Shown in pieces: positions 35,087 through 44,137 of a DNA stretch of 64,000 bases. Source of the stretch: VRUE01 sp963703235 (GTDB taxonomy: Bacteria; Actinomycetota; Thermoleophilia; Solirubrobacterales; 70-9); assembly GCA_963703235.1 (NCBI GenBank), contig OY969802.1, positions 1-64,000 of the forward strand, read 5' to 3'. Position 1 is the first letter of the stretch. Every line of letters begins with the position of its first letter. The notes below the pieces were generated by a model. That model did not search any database, was not told where the DNA came from, and saw only the letters and a list, made by a program, of their open reading frames with translations. Position numbers and translations under genes: made by a program.

Positions 35087-37626
35087 TGGGCCTGCTCGAG
35101 CGCGGTCGCTCGCGCTTGATCCGCGCCACGGAGCCGCTGGCCAACCCGCCGTCGGCGATCGACGAGGGGGAGCTGCGCGCCGCGGTCGCCGGCAAGGTGG
35201 TGCTGGTCACCGGCGCCTCCTACGGCCTCGGCGAGGCGACGGCGCGCCGGCTCGCTGCGGCTGGCGCCACCGTCCTGCTCACCGCCCGCTCGGAGGAGCG
35301 GCTGGAGCAGATCGCGGCCGAGATCCGGACGGCCGGGGGAAGCGCCGAGGCACACGCCGCCGACATGACCGAGACGGCGAGCGTCGAGGAGCTGGCCGAG
35401 TGGGTGCTGGCGGGGCACGGTCACGTCGACGTCGTCGTCAGCAACGCCGGCAAGTCGATCCGGCGCTCGGTCGAGCTCTCCTACGACCGCTTCCACGACT
35501 TCGAGCGCACGATCGGCGTCAACTACCTGGGCCCGGTCAGGCTGCTGCTGGCACTGCTGCCCTCGATGCGCGCCCGCGGCGAAGGTCACATCGTCAACGT
35601 CTCGACGATCGGCGCCCGGATCGCGCCGGGGCCGCGCTGGGGCGCCTACCAGGCTTCGAAGAGCGCCTTCGACATCTGGCTGCGCAGCGTCGCGCCGGAG
35701 CTGCGCGCCGACGGCGTCACCGCCACCGCGGTCTACATGGCGCTGATCCACACCCGGATGAGCGCCCCGACCCCAATCTACCGCCACGTGCCCGGGCAGA
35801 CGCCGGACGAGGCGGCGGCGACGATCTGCCGGGCGATCGTGCGGCGGCCGCGCTCGATCGCGCCCTGGTGGTCGCCGGTCGCCGACGTGGCGACGACGGT
35901 GGCGCGCACTCCCTGGGAAGCGGCGACCGGACTGCTGTTCCACTTCACCAGGGACACCGCGGCGGCGCGGGGCGGAGCCGGTCAGGCATCCGGTGAGGAG
36001 GGGGGACGGTCCGACCTCCTCTTCAACGCGCGGCTGGGACGGCGGGCGCTGGGGGCGCTGCGAGGCGCCGGCGGCCTCGCCCCGGTCCCTCCCTCGCGCC
36101 TGCCGGCTGCGGCGCGGGCGCTGCGGATGGGGCCCGGGCCGGCGGCCTTGGTCACCCTCGCCGCCGCCCGCCATCCCGAGCGCACGGCGATAGCCGACGA
36201 CGACGGCGAGGTCTCCTACGCCGAGCTGGAGCACCGCGGTGCCGCGATCGCCACGGGCCTGCGTCAGGACTTCGGCGTCACCTCAGGCGCACCGATGGCG
36301 GTGATGTGCCGCAACCACAGCGGCTTCGTCGAGGCGATGGTCGCCGGCTCCCGGCTCGGCGCCGACCTGCTGCTGCTCGGCACCGACTTTCCGCCATCGC
36401 AGCTGGCCAAGGTCCTGGAGCGCGAGCGGCCGGTCGCGGTCGTCCACGACGAGGAGTTCGCGCCGCTGTTCGAGGGGTCCGGCTTCGGCGGCGCCCGCAT
36501 CGTCGCCTGGCACGAGGGCCCGGTCGCCGGGCCCAGCCTCGACGGGCTCGCCGTCGGCTCCGTCGGGAGGCTCGGCCGCCCAGCCGAGCGCGGCCGCCTG
36601 ACGATCCTCACCTCGGGCACGACGGGGGTGCCGAAGTCGGCCCCGCGCAGCCCGGACGTCGCCGCTCTGCTGGGGCCGGTGGCGACGATCTTCTCCAACA
36701 TCCCGCTGCGCGCCGGCGAGCCGATCCTGGTCGCGCCGCCGGCCTACCACGGCTTCGGGCTCGCCTTCCTCTCGCTGGGCCTGATGCTCGGCACGACCGT
36801 CGTCCTGCGGCGGCGCTTCGAGCCGGAGGCGGTCCTGGAGGCGATCGAGCGGCACCGGGTCAATGCGCTGGTCGCGGTGCCGGCGATGCTGGACAGGATC
36901 CTGCGCTGCCCGCCCGAGGCGTTCGAGCGACGCGACACCTCCTCGCTGCGGGCGGTGGTCTCGGGGGCCTCGGCCCTCTCCGCCTCGACCTCGACCGGGA
37001 TCATGGACGCCTTCGGCGACGTCCTCTACAACCTCTACGGCTCGACCGAGACCGGATTCGGAGCGATAGCCGGTCCCGCCGACCTCCGCGCCTCCCCCGG
37101 CACGGTCGGCCGGGCGCCGTTCGGGACGACGCTGAAGGTGCTCGACGCGGAGCGCCGCGAGGCTGGCCCGGGCGAGGTCGGGCACGTCTTCATCGGCGGC
37201 CGCCTCGTCTTCGAGGGGTACTCGGGCGACGAGGCGCCGAAGGAGACGGTCGGGGGGCTGATGAACACCGGCGATCTCGGCCACTTCGACCCGGCCGGGC
37301 GCCTGCTGATCGACGGCCGCGAGGACGACATGATCGTCTCCGGCGGCGAGAACGTCTTCCCGCAGGAGGTCAGTGACGTGCTGGGCCGTCACGGTGGGGT
37401 CGCCGACGCCGCCGTGGTCGGCGTCGACGACGAGGAGTTCGGCCAGCGGCTGCGCGCCTACGTCGTCGCCGCGCCAGGAGCCGAGCCGACCGCCGAGGAG
37501 TTGCGAGCCCACGTCAAGCAGCACCTGCCGCGCTTCCAGGTCCCGCGCGACGTCGTCTTCGTCGAGGAGATCCCCCGCACCGCCACCGGCAAGGTCGTCG
37601 CCCGCGCGCTCGACGCGAGCGACTGA
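35086..37626 (+). CDS. SDR oxidoreductase fused to acyl-CoA synthetase (FadD-like)
   Basis: 846 residues in one open frame. Residues about 20-295 are a short-chain dehydrogenase: NAD(P) loop GASYGLG (43-49), NAG at 120-122, Ser173, YQASK with Tyr188 and Lys192. A linker (about 296-350) leads to an ANL adenylating enzyme: LTSGTTGVPKS (508-518), YGSTE, and GREDDMIVSGGENVFP near 745, with the catalytic Lys of TGKV close to the C-terminus. It could reduce or oxidise a carbonyl group and activate the acid as its CoA ester in one polypeptide. Coupled to the upstream monooxygenase. Confidence 0.88.
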   Translation: MGLLERGRSRLIRATEPLANPPSAIDEGELRAAVAGKVVLVTGASYGLGEATARRLAAAGATVLLTARSEERLEQIAAEIRTAGGSAEAHAADMTETASVEELAEWVLAGHGHVDVVVSNAGKSIRRSVELSYDRFHDFERTIGVNYLGPVRLLLALLPSMRARGEGHIVNVSTIGARIAPGPRWGAYQASKSAFDIWLRSVAPELRADGVTATAVYMALIHTRMSAPTPIYRHVPGQTPDEAAATICRAIVRRPRSIAPWWSPVADVATTVARTPWEAATGLLFHFTRDTAAARGGAGQASGEEGGRSDLLFNARLGRRALGALRGAGGLAPVPPSRLPAAARALRMGPGPAALVTLAAARHPERTAIADDDGEVSYAELEHRGAAIATGLRQDFGVTSGAPMAVMCRNHSGFVEAMVAGSRLGADLLLLGTDFPPSQLAKVLERERPVAVVHDEEFAPLFEGSGFGGARIVAWHEGPVAGPSLDGLAVGSVGRLGRPAERGRLTILTSGTTGVPKSAPRSPDVAALLGPVATIFSNIPLRAGEPILVAPPAYHGFGLAFLSLGLMLGTTVVLRRRFEPEAVLEAIERHRVNALVAVPAMLDRILRCPPEAFERRDTSSLRAVVSGASALSASTSTGIMDAFGDVLYNLYGSTETGFGAIAGPADLRASPGTVGRAPFGTTLKVLDAERREAGPGEVGHVFIGGRLVFEGYSGDEAPKETVGGLMNTGDLGHFDPAGRLLIDGREDDMIVSGGENVFPQEVSDVLGRHGGVADAAVVGVDDEEFGQRLRAYVVAAPGAEPTAEELRAHVKQHLPRFQVPRDVVFVEEIPRTATGKVVARALDASD

Positions 37627-37629
37627 GCT

Positions 37630-37666
37630 AGGCACCTTCTTGCCGCTATCCGACAAGAAGGTGCCT
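37630..37666. terminator. Bidirectional terminator hairpin
   Basis: Perfect 13-bp arms AGGCACCTTCTTG (37630-37642) and CAAGAAGGTGCCT (37654-37666) with an 11-nt loop, placed between the convergent SDR-FadD and aldo/keto reductase genes. Confidence 0.65.
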
Positions 37667-37671
37667 GCAGG

Positions 37672-38496
37672 CTAGGGCGAGACGAAGGTGGCGGGGTCCG
37701 GACCGCCGCGCCGGTTCGTGTCGAGCCCGCCGATCGCGGCCATCTCGTCCTCACTCAGCTCGAAGTCGAAGACGTCGATGTTCTCGCGAACTCGCTCCGG
37801 CGTCACCGACTTCGGGATGACGACGTTGCCGAGCTGGAGGTGCCAGCGCAGGATCGCCTGAGCCGGGGTCTTGCCGTGGCGTTCGGCAATCGAGACGATC
37901 GTCTCGTCGGCGAGGACCGCCCCCTGCGCGAGCGGGCTCCAGGCCTCGGTCGCGATGCCGCGCTCGGCGAGCCAGGGGCGCAGCTGCGCCTGCTGGAAGA
38001 GTGGGTGCAGCTCGATCTGGTTGATCGTCGGTCGCGTCCAGGTCTCCCTTTCGAGCCGCTCCAGATCCTCGATACGGAAGTTGGAGACGCCGATCGTGCG
38101 GGCACGGCCTTCTTCGTGGATGCGCTCGAAGGCGCGCCAGGTCTCGACGAAGCGGTCTTCGGTCGGCGCCGGCCAGTGGATCAGGTAGAGGTCGACGTAC
38201 TCCATCCCCAGCCGCCCGAGGCTCTTGCCGAAGGTCTCGAGGGCGGAGTCGTAGCCCTGCCGCGAGTTCCACAGCTTGGTCGTGACGAAGACCTCCTCGC
38301 GGGGAATCCCCGACGCTGCGACAGCGGCGCCGACCCCCCGCTCGTTGCGATAGGCGGCGGCGGTGTCGACGTGGCGGTAGCCGGCGGCGAGCGCCTCCCC
38401 GACCGCCCGCTGGGTGTCCTCGGGCGGCACCTGGAAGACGCCGAAGCCGAGCTGCGGAATCTCGACGCCGTCGTGGAGGGTGACGGTGGGGACCAC
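37672..38496 (-). CDS. Aldo/keto reductase (AKR5-like, 2,5-diketogluconate reductase type)
   Basis: 274 residues. The catalytic tetrad is visible: Asp in GYRHVDTAAAY with its Tyr, Lys in VTTKLWN, and His in LIHWPAP. The NADPH-binding C-terminal motif IPKSVTPERVREN is intact. It is a soluble carbonyl reductase; many such enzymes detoxify aldehydes. The start is GTG 38496, with TAATCT ending 8 nt upstream. Confidence 0.9.
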   Translation of the reverse strand: MVPTVTLHDGVEIPQLGFGVFQVPPEDTQRAVGEALAAGYRHVDTAAAYRNERGVGAAVAASGIPREEVFVTTKLWNSRQGYDSALETFGKSLGRLGMEYVDLYLIHWPAPTEDRFVETWRAFERIHEEGRARTIGVSNFRIEDLERLERETWTRPTINQIELHPLFQQAQLRPWLAERGIATEAWSPLAQGAVLADETIVSIAERHGKTPAQAILRWHLQLGNVVIPKSVTPERVRENIDVFDFELSEDEMAAIGGLDTNRRGGPDPATFVSP

Positions 38497-38544
38497 GGCC
38501 GCCGAGATTAGACGGTTGGCCGGAGCGGCCGGCCAAGAGCCGGT

Positions 38545-38718
38545 CTAGCTGGTGGCGAGGCCGATCGCCAGCAGCGGGAAGGCCGTCATCACGCCCAGGA
38601 AGGCGCCGATCGCGAGGCCGGTGAGGGTCGCCGTGGTGCGCGAGCGCGCGCCAGCGACGAGGCCGACCAGGGCGCAGAAGGCGGCGAGTCCGAGTCCGAT
38701 CCAGAAGATGTCCGGCAT
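38545..38718 (-). CDS. Small two-helix membrane protein
   Basis: A 57-residue ORF from ATG 38718 to TAG 38545. Two hydrophobic helices (about 4-22, IFWIGLGLAAFCALVGLVA; and 31-54) are joined by a short basic turn. TAGTCT ends 10 nt before the ATG. No family recognised; such hairpin proteins are common next to envelope genes. It is downstream of the GlsB/YeaQ gene on the same strand. Confidence 0.5.
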   Translation of the reverse strand: MPDIFWIGLGLAAFCALVGLVAGARSRTTATLTGLAIGAFLGVMTAFPLLAIGLATS

Positions 38719-38769
38719 GGGCGGCGCGAGACTACCGGACGGACGGGACTCGTGGCCGTCGCGCCAGCG

Positions 38770-39048
38770 TCACCGGTAGGCGCCGTGTCCCGACCTGTTG
38801 CCCACCACCAACCGGTAGAGCATCAACAGCAGCAGCGAGCCGCCGATCGCAAGCAGCCAGGTGCCGATGTCGAAGAACTCGTCGAGGTCGCCGATGTCGA
38901 GGGCGCTGGCGATGAAGCCGCCCACCAAGGCGCCGGCGATGCCGATCAGCGTCGTGACGATGAACCCGCCCGGGTCGTCACCGGGAAGGATGAGCTTGGC
39001 TATCGCACCGGCAAGCAGCCCGAGCACGATCCATCCGACGATCCCCAT
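38770..39048 (-). CDS. GlsB/YeaQ/YmgE family membrane protein
   Basis: 92 residues with a clear AAAGGAG Shine-Dalgarno. The family start MGIVGWIVLGLLAGAIAKLI and the glycine-rich second helix (LIGIAGALVGGFIAS) match the transglycosylase-associated/YeaQ family of stress-induced three-helix membrane proteins; a further helix at about 64-81 completes the set. The exact function of the family is unknown. Confidence 0.85.
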   Translation of the reverse strand: MGIVGWIVLGLLAGAIAKLILPGDDPGGFIVTTLIGIAGALVGGFIASALDIGDLDEFFDIGTWLLAIGGSLLLLMLYRLVVGNRSGHGAYR

Positions 39049-39206
39049 CAGGAGCTCCTTTCCGTAGTAGGTCGGTCCAGCGCTCAGGTACCCGCCGCAC
39101 CAGATCAGGAAACTGAACCATCTGGGCGGTGACGGTTGAGAACGAGCCCGGTCTCTTTGCTCGAATCCCCCCGGGGGGGGCTGGCGGGAGCGGATAACTT
39201 TGAGGC

Positions 39207-39815
39207 GTGAAGCTGCTCGCCTTCAGCGATCTGCACCGCGACCTCGGGCAGGCGGCGAAGCTGGTCGAGATGTCGGCCGAGGCCGACGTCGTGATCGGCG
39301 CCGGCGACTTCGCCTCCGTGCACGAGGGCCTGGAGGAGACGATCGGCGCCCTCGCCGCGATCGAGGCGCCGACCGTGCTGGTCCCGGGCAACAACGAGAC
39401 CGACGACGCCCTGCGGGAGGCGGCCGCCGCCTGGGATGCCGCCACGGTCCTGCACGGAGAGGGCACGACGATCGACGGCGTCGAGTTCTTCGGCCTCGGC
39501 GCCGGCGTCCCGGTCACCCCCTGGGACTGGAGCTTCGACCTCGACGACGAGACGGCGGGCGAGATGCTCGCCCCCTGCCCCGAGGGTGCGGTCCTCGTCC
39601 TCCACTCGCCGCCGCAGGGCCATTGCGACGCCAACCGCTCCGGTGACCACTTCGGCAGCGACGCGCTCCGCCAGGCGGTCGAGCGCAAGCGCCCCCGCCT
39701 TGCTGTCTGTGGCCACATTCACGAGTCCTGGGGCTGCCAGAGCCAGCTCGGCGAGACGCCGGTCCACAATCTCGGCCCGACCGGCACCTGGATCGAGCTG
39801 CGCTACTCAAACTGA
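39207..39815 (+). CDS. Calcineurin-like metallophosphoesterase
   Basis: 202 residues from GTG 39207; TAACTT ends 6 nt upstream. Metal-binding motifs in order: DLH (8-10), GAGDF (about 31-35), GNNE (about 55-58), a His in VLHSPP (about 131-135) and GHIHE (about 169-173). It is likely a soluble phosphodiesterase or phosphatase of the YfcE/Icc-like group; substrate unknown. A small GCACG/CGTGC hairpin follows the stop at about 39830-39846. Confidence 0.85.
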   Translation: MKLLAFSDLHRDLGQAAKLVEMSAEADVVIGAGDFASVHEGLEETIGALAAIEAPTVLVPGNNETDDALREAAAAWDAATVLHGEGTTIDGVEFFGLGAGVPVTPWDWSFDLDDETAGEMLAPCPEGAVLVLHSPPQGHCDANRSGDHFGSDALRQAVERKRPRLAVCGHIHESWGCQSQLGETPVHNLGPTGTWIELRYSN

Positions 39816-39878
39816 GTAAAAGCGCACGGCTCGGTCGTGCGGCTAGACTGACGCCTCTTACTGCACGGGAGGCCTGGA

Positions 39879-40256
39879 GTGGCTAAGGAGTTTGAAGTAA
39901 CCCCGATTCTGATCCGGACGGCGTCCGAGGGCGATGTCTCGGTCGAAAGCGGAGGTGAACGCACGGCCCCGCCGCCATCGCCTCCACCAGTTCGAACCAA
40001 TCCCACCCCCTCGATTGGATTGATGCTCCTCCGCCAAGGGAAGACGATCGCGTCCCTCGAGCGGGAGGGCGGCGAGATCGATCCGCGCGAGGAGGCCGAG
40101 GTGTTCACGAGCTGGGTGCGCGGACACGTAGAGGGAGAGAGGCTGATCGCCATCGTCGCCGCCAAGTCCGTGACCATGGATCAGATCGCCCCCCTCGTCG
40201 AGACCGGGCGTCAGCTGGGCATTCCCATCGACGTGCGACTCGAGAGCGATGCCTGA
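39879..40256 (+). CDS. Unknown protein paired with a membrane protein
   Basis: 125 residues from GTG 39879, with a GGGAGG Shine-Dalgarno. A proline-rich disordered stretch (about 29-45, APPPSPPPVRTNPTP) separates a short N-terminus from a C-terminal alpha/beta segment (about 48-125). I recognise no family. It overlaps the following membrane protein gene by 8 bp, so the two are translationally coupled and probably interact. No catalytic residues stand out. Confidence 0.6.
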   Translation: MAKEFEVTPILIRTASEGDVSVESGGERTAPPPSPPPVRTNPTPSIGLMLLRQGKTIASLEREGGEIDPREEAEVFTSWVRGHVEGERLIAIVAAKSVTMDQIAPLVETGRQLGIPIDVRLESDA

Positions 40257-41199
40257 GGACTCCGCCGGGGAGGGCGCCGCCAAGGAATCCGGCGTCGCAC
40301 GGGCCAACGCCTCCGCCGACAAAGCCATAACGCAGATCCGTGAAGTGGCCAAATGGCTGATCGGCGCTTTTGCCGCGGTGGCGGTCGTGCTTGCCGCGGG
40401 AAGTCAGCTCTCGGAGGTCGGCAGCCTGGAGGACGAGCGGATCATCGTCGCCGGTCTGGCGATACTGGCGACGCTGTTCGGCGTGGTTCTGGCGATCTAT
40501 TTCACCGTCAAGGTGCTCACTCCCAAGTCGCTCACCCTTCGACGCGCGGTGCTCGACGAGGAAAACGGCTCGCCCGCCGGCCAGGCGGTCGCCGAAGACC
40601 CGACGCTGTTGCTGGGACACGGAAAGTCGATCAAGGAGTTCGAGGAACGCCGCAATGCCGCACTCGCGAGGGAGGAGAAGGCCTGGGCGGCCTACGAAGG
40701 CGATCGGAAGTCCGAGGAGTTGAAGGCCGAGGCCCTCAGGGCGATGGCGGAGCGCGAACGGATCGACGAGGCGATGACCTGGGTGATTTCGTTTGCCCGC
40801 TCGATGGAGGCCACTCACTCGTTCAAGGTGGGGCTCAGAGCGATGCTCGCCGGTGCGGCGATCGCCGCCCTGGGCATCACCGGCTTTGCCTGGGCGGCCC
40901 ACCCCGAAGAGGAGAAGGAAGAGAGCGCGGCGGTGGCCAAGGCTCCCTCCGCGATCGCGATCGAGCTGAGCGCGGCGGGCAGCGAAACCCTTGCGGATGA
41001 CGTCGGCGCGGCCTGCGACCGAACAGGATTCCGTGGCGTTGCGATCGGCGGCGAGCCGGAGGCGCTCGAGGTCATCACGACGCCGACGCGGAAATGCGAA
41101 GTTGCCCGCTTCGTGCTGACTCCGGAGCTGGGCACCTACGAGAGTGAAGAACCGGTCCTGAAGAGATCGAACCCCGGTGTCCCGTCAGGCGCCGGCTGA
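40249..41199 (+). CDS. Membrane protein of unknown function, SLATT-like layout
   Basis: 316 residues. Two membrane helices at about 36-54 and 64-86, a long charged helical region (about 95-185, rich in Glu/Lys/Arg), a third membrane helix at about 199-218 (AMLAGAAIAALGITGFAWAA), then an outer domain of about 95 residues containing two cysteines. The two-helix plus cytoplasmic-helix layout recalls SLATT/PycTM membrane effectors, but no signature motif confirms this. It overlaps the upstream 125-residue gene. Convergent with the GH3 gene, 3 bp between stops. Confidence 0.6.
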   Translation: MPEDSAGEGAAKESGVARANASADKAITQIREVAKWLIGAFAAVAVVLAAGSQLSEVGSLEDERIIVAGLAILATLFGVVLAIYFTVKVLTPKSLTLRRAVLDEENGSPAGQAVAEDPTLLLGHGKSIKEFEERRNAALAREEKAWAAYEGDRKSEELKAEALRAMAERERIDEAMTWVISFARSMEATHSFKVGLRAMLAGAAIAALGITGFAWAAHPEEEKEESAAVAKAPSAIAIELSAAGSETLADDVGAACDRTGFRGVAIGGEPEALEVITTPTRKCEVARFVLTPELGTYESEEPVLKRSNPGVPSGAG

Positions 41200-41201
41200 G
41201 G

Positions 41202-42428
41202 TCATCCGGGCCCGACCGCAACCTGCCTTTGGGCGCTCGCCCACTCCTTCAGGAAGAGCACCCGGGTCGCGGCTGCCCGCATCGCCGCAATCCGGGCCGG
41301 GTCGCGGCCGGTGTCGGCGACGAGCGCCTCGAAGGCGCGGCTGCCGTCTTCGCGTCCCCAGAGCAGGAGATCGACCCCGGCTCTCGCCGCCTCGACCGCG
41401 GCGTCGTCGCCGTAGGGGGTCAGCGCGCCGGCGTCGAGCGCGTCGCTGACGATCGTCCCCTTGAAGCCGATCTCGCGCAGGCTGGCGACGAGCTCGGGTT
41501 CGAGCACCGCCGGGCGACCTCGGCCCGGGGAGTGGACCGCGCTGGACATCATCACCAGCTTCACGCCGGCCTCGACCAGCGCGGCGAACGGCGCCAGGTC
41601 GCGCCTCGCCTCGGGTTTGGGGACCGCCAGCGATGCCGGGCCGGAGTCGGTGCTCGTCGTCGCCGCCCCGATGCCGGGGTAGTGCTTGGCGGTGGCGGCG
41701 ACTCCCTGTGACTGGATGCCGATCGCAAAGGCTCGGGCCGTCCTCCCGACCACGCGCCAGTCGCGGGAGAAGGTGCGTTCGTCCATGAACGACTCGGGGC
41801 CGCGGGAGACGTCGGCGACAGGAGCGAGATCGACCTGCATCCCGGCGCGGCGCAGCAGCCGGCCGGTGCGTCGGCCAAGCTCCCGGACGCGTCGCTCCGG
41901 CAGGCGACCGATGGCGGCGGCGTCGAGCTGTGGCGGGCCCGTGACCCGGGCGACGGCTGCGCTCTCCTGGTCGGTTGCGATCAGCAGCGCCGGGCGCCGG
42001 GCGGCGCGAGCTATCGCCTGCAGCCGACCCGCCAATGCCCTGTAGGCGCCGGGCCGGCTGTCGGGCACGTTGTCGGAGAAGAGCAGGACGCCGCCTATGC
42101 GTCCGGCCCCGATCGCGGCGACGAAGGCGGGGGGCGGCGACGTCGCTTCCCTGAAGGAGCCCATGATCCGCTGGCCGACCAGCTCGGGGACCGACATGCC
42201 CGCCGCCCGGTCCGCCGCGCGCTTCCACGCCGCCGCGGCGCGCCGCGGCGCCGCAAGGCGCCGCGCCGATGCGGCGCCGTCGGGTCCTGGCAGTCCGGTC
42301 GAGGCGATCCCGGCCGGCGATCCCGGCCAGGGTCGCTCGCTGCCGAAGGCCTCGACGGCGGCGAACACGGCGGCGCCGGCGAGCAGGAGGGCGAGGAGCA
42401 GCCGCAGGTCGTTGCGAGTCAGGGACAT
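41202..42428 (-). CDS. GH3 family protein, NagZ-like, membrane-anchored
   Basis: 408 residues. An N-terminal hydrophobic anchor (about 9-28) precedes a GH3 TIM barrel: IATDQE (about 150-155), AKHYPGIG (about 246-253) and the nucleophile Asp in IVSDALDAG (about 325-333). In classical NagZ the loop after KHFPG carries H-G-D-T...D-S-H with the acid/base His; here it reads GIGAATTSTDSGP, so that His is absent, as in some actinobacterial relatives. Its start overlaps the end of the TerY-type kinase gene by 10 bp, tying it to the triad operon. Confidence 0.78.
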   Translation of the reverse strand: MSLTRNDLRLLLALLLAGAAVFAAVEAFGSERPWPGSPAGIASTGLPGPDGAASARRLAAPRRAAAAWKRAADRAAGMSVPELVGQRIMGSFREATSPPPAFVAAIGAGRIGGVLLFSDNVPDSRPGAYRALAGRLQAIARAARRPALLIATDQESAAVARVTGPPQLDAAAIGRLPERRVRELGRRTGRLLRRAGMQVDLAPVADVSRGPESFMDERTFSRDWRVVGRTARAFAIGIQSQGVAATAKHYPGIGAATTSTDSGPASLAVPKPEARRDLAPFAALVEAGVKLVMMSSAVHSPGRGRPAVLEPELVASLREIGFKGTIVSDALDAGALTPYGDDAAVEAARAGVDLLLWGREDGSRAFEALVADTGRDPARIAAMRAAATRVLFLKEWASAQRQVAVGPG

Positions 42429-44137
42429 CCAGAAGCGCCGTACGGCTTTTCCTTCACCGCGAAGTCCTCCGTGGGATCGTAGCGCCAGCCTTCGTAGGTC
42501 TCGATCATGTGCATTGGGCCCTCAAAGCGGCGGCAGACGGTGTCGCTGCGCACAGTGTCGCGGGTGTCGCGGGCGAAGAACAGCGCCGGCACCCAGGCCG
42601 TCCCGCCGCGTATTCGCGGCTTGCCGACCGAGACGACGTTGATGCGCGGCTGGGATTCCTGCACCTGCTCGAGCCAGCGCGGGTTCTTGCGGCGGTAGGA
42701 CGGTGCCATGAAGCCAAACGCCCGGCGGTAGGCGCCGTTGCCGAGGGCGACGTAGTGGGAGCGGGCCGCCCGGGCTGGGGCCCAGCGCACCGCGCGTCTC
42801 TGCGCTGCCGCCGCGCTGCCGTTGTCGCCGCCTCCGCTTTCGCTGCCGCTGCCGGACAGGCCCGCCGAGGCGGAGTCGCTGCTCCCCTCCGTTCCCCCGC
42901 TCTGGGCGATGGCGACGACGATGGCGACGAGGAAGACCGCCAGGGTGCCGAGGGCGAGGGTACGGCCGGCGGCGAACGATGGGATCGGGGACGATGGCGG
43001 GCGGGTCGGTTCCGGCGCCGGCGGCACGCTGGGGCTGGGCCGCGGCGTCGCCCGCGGCCGAGCGGGACGGGACGGGGCCCCCCGGCCCTTCTGCCCCGTC
43101 GGGATGGAAGCGGTCGGCAACCCTGCTCGGAGGTACGTCTCGTACTCGCACCACGGACAGTCGCGCTCCCCCGCGGGAAAGCGGTGGTAGCGGCCGGTGG
43201 CGCCGTTGCATCGCTTCAAGCGGGTGGCCGAGACCCGCAGGGCGTCGGCCCATTGCAGCGCGGACGGCCGCTTCGACGGATTTCGGGCCCCGACGGTGAA
43301 GGCCTCGAGGAAGAGCCTCTGCAGCTCCGGCGGCAGCGCCCGCCAGGGCGGCGCCTCCTGCGACGGAGCGAGGTCGTGGACGTTGGGGCTGTGGGGGAAG
43401 CGCCCCACCGCTATGTGGTCGTCGCGCTCCGGTTCGCCGCTGCCCAGCCAGCGACCGTCGAACGGGTGGTGGCCGTCCATCAAGGTCATCCAGATCAGCA
43501 CCGCCAGCGACCAGCGGTCGCTCGTCTCCGAACGGGGCCGTTCTCGAAGCGCGACGCCTCCCTTCAGCTCCGGCGCCAGGAACTCTTCCTGGTAGTAGGA
43601 GGACAGGTAGACGCGGCCGCCGGCTTCGATCTGGGTCGAGTCGCAGTCGATCACGGTGACGGTGAGGTCGCCGGAGACCATCGCGTTCTTCAAATTGATG
43701 TCGCAAACCACGACCGAGCAGGCGTGGAGGGCGGCGACGGCGGCGGAGTAGTTGGTGATGATCTTCAGCAGCGCGTCCCAGCCGAGGTTCTCGTTCAGCC
43801 TGGTCTCGCGCTCCCTTCGCAGCGCCAGGGTTCCGAGGGTGACCGGCTTGGGCTCCGGGGCGCGCGGCATCAGGAAACCCGCGTAGTTGCCGCTCTGGTC
43901 GAAGACGAGGTCGGTGGGCCAGGCGATCACCGCCGCGGCGCCCGGCACCCGCAGCGGGACGTTGAGGGAGAGCATCGCCTTGATCCGGCGTTCGTCGTCC
44001 GCCGAGGGGGTGTCGAGGAGCTTCAACACGACGTCGGCCTGACCGCGAACCGCCACGGCCGTCCCCGCGGCGCCGGCGGCGAGGCGTTCCGCCGGCTCCA
44101 CGGTCCGCCCGGAGCCGGTGCGGTAGCGGCCGCTCAA
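42419..44137 (-). CDS. TerY-triad protein kinase with zinc knuckle and membrane anchor
   Basis: 572 residues from TTG 44137, overlapping the PP2C stop (TTGA). Kinase domain about 1-300: Lys39 in VLKLL, catalytic loop CDINLKN (145-151) in place of HRDxKxxN, and DCD (164-166) in place of DFG, a pattern seen in the kinases of VWA-PP2C-kinase (TerY-P) triads. A zinc knuckle CNG...CPWC follows (about 320-345), then a Pro/Arg-rich linker, one membrane helix (about 405-425), and an outer domain of about 140 residues. Third gene of the triad operon. Confidence 0.82.
   Translation of the reverse strand: MSGRYRTGSGRTVEPAERLAAGAAGTAVAVRGQADVVLKLLDTPSADDERRIKAMLSLNVPLRVPGAAAVIAWPTDLVFDQSGNYAGFLMPRAPEPKPVTLGTLALRRERETRLNENLGWDALLKIITNYSAAVAALHACSVVVCDINLKNAMVSGDLTVTVIDCDSTQIEAGGRVYLSSYYQEEFLAPELKGGVALRERPRSETSDRWSLAVLIWMTLMDGHHPFDGRWLGSGEPERDDHIAVGRFPHSPNVHDLAPSQEAPPWRALPPELQRLFLEAFTVGARNPSKRPSALQWADALRVSATRLKRCNGATGRYHRFPAGERDCPWCEYETYLRAGLPTASIPTGQKGRGAPSRPARPRATPRPSPSVPPAPEPTRPPSSPIPSFAAGRTLALGTLAVFLVAIVVAIAQSGGTEGSSDSASAGLSGSGSESGGGDNGSAAAAQRRAVRWAPARAARSHYVALGNGAYRRAFGFMAPSYRRKNPRWLEQVQESQPRINVVSVGKPRIRGGTAWVPALFFARDTRDTVRSDTVCRRFEGPMHMIETYEGWRYDPTEDFAVKEKPYGASGCP

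Noticed and set aside
39160..39182. CCCCCCGGGGGG tract as a regulatory site
   Set aside because: A simple GC palindrome in a GC-rich gap; nothing distinguishes it from composition.
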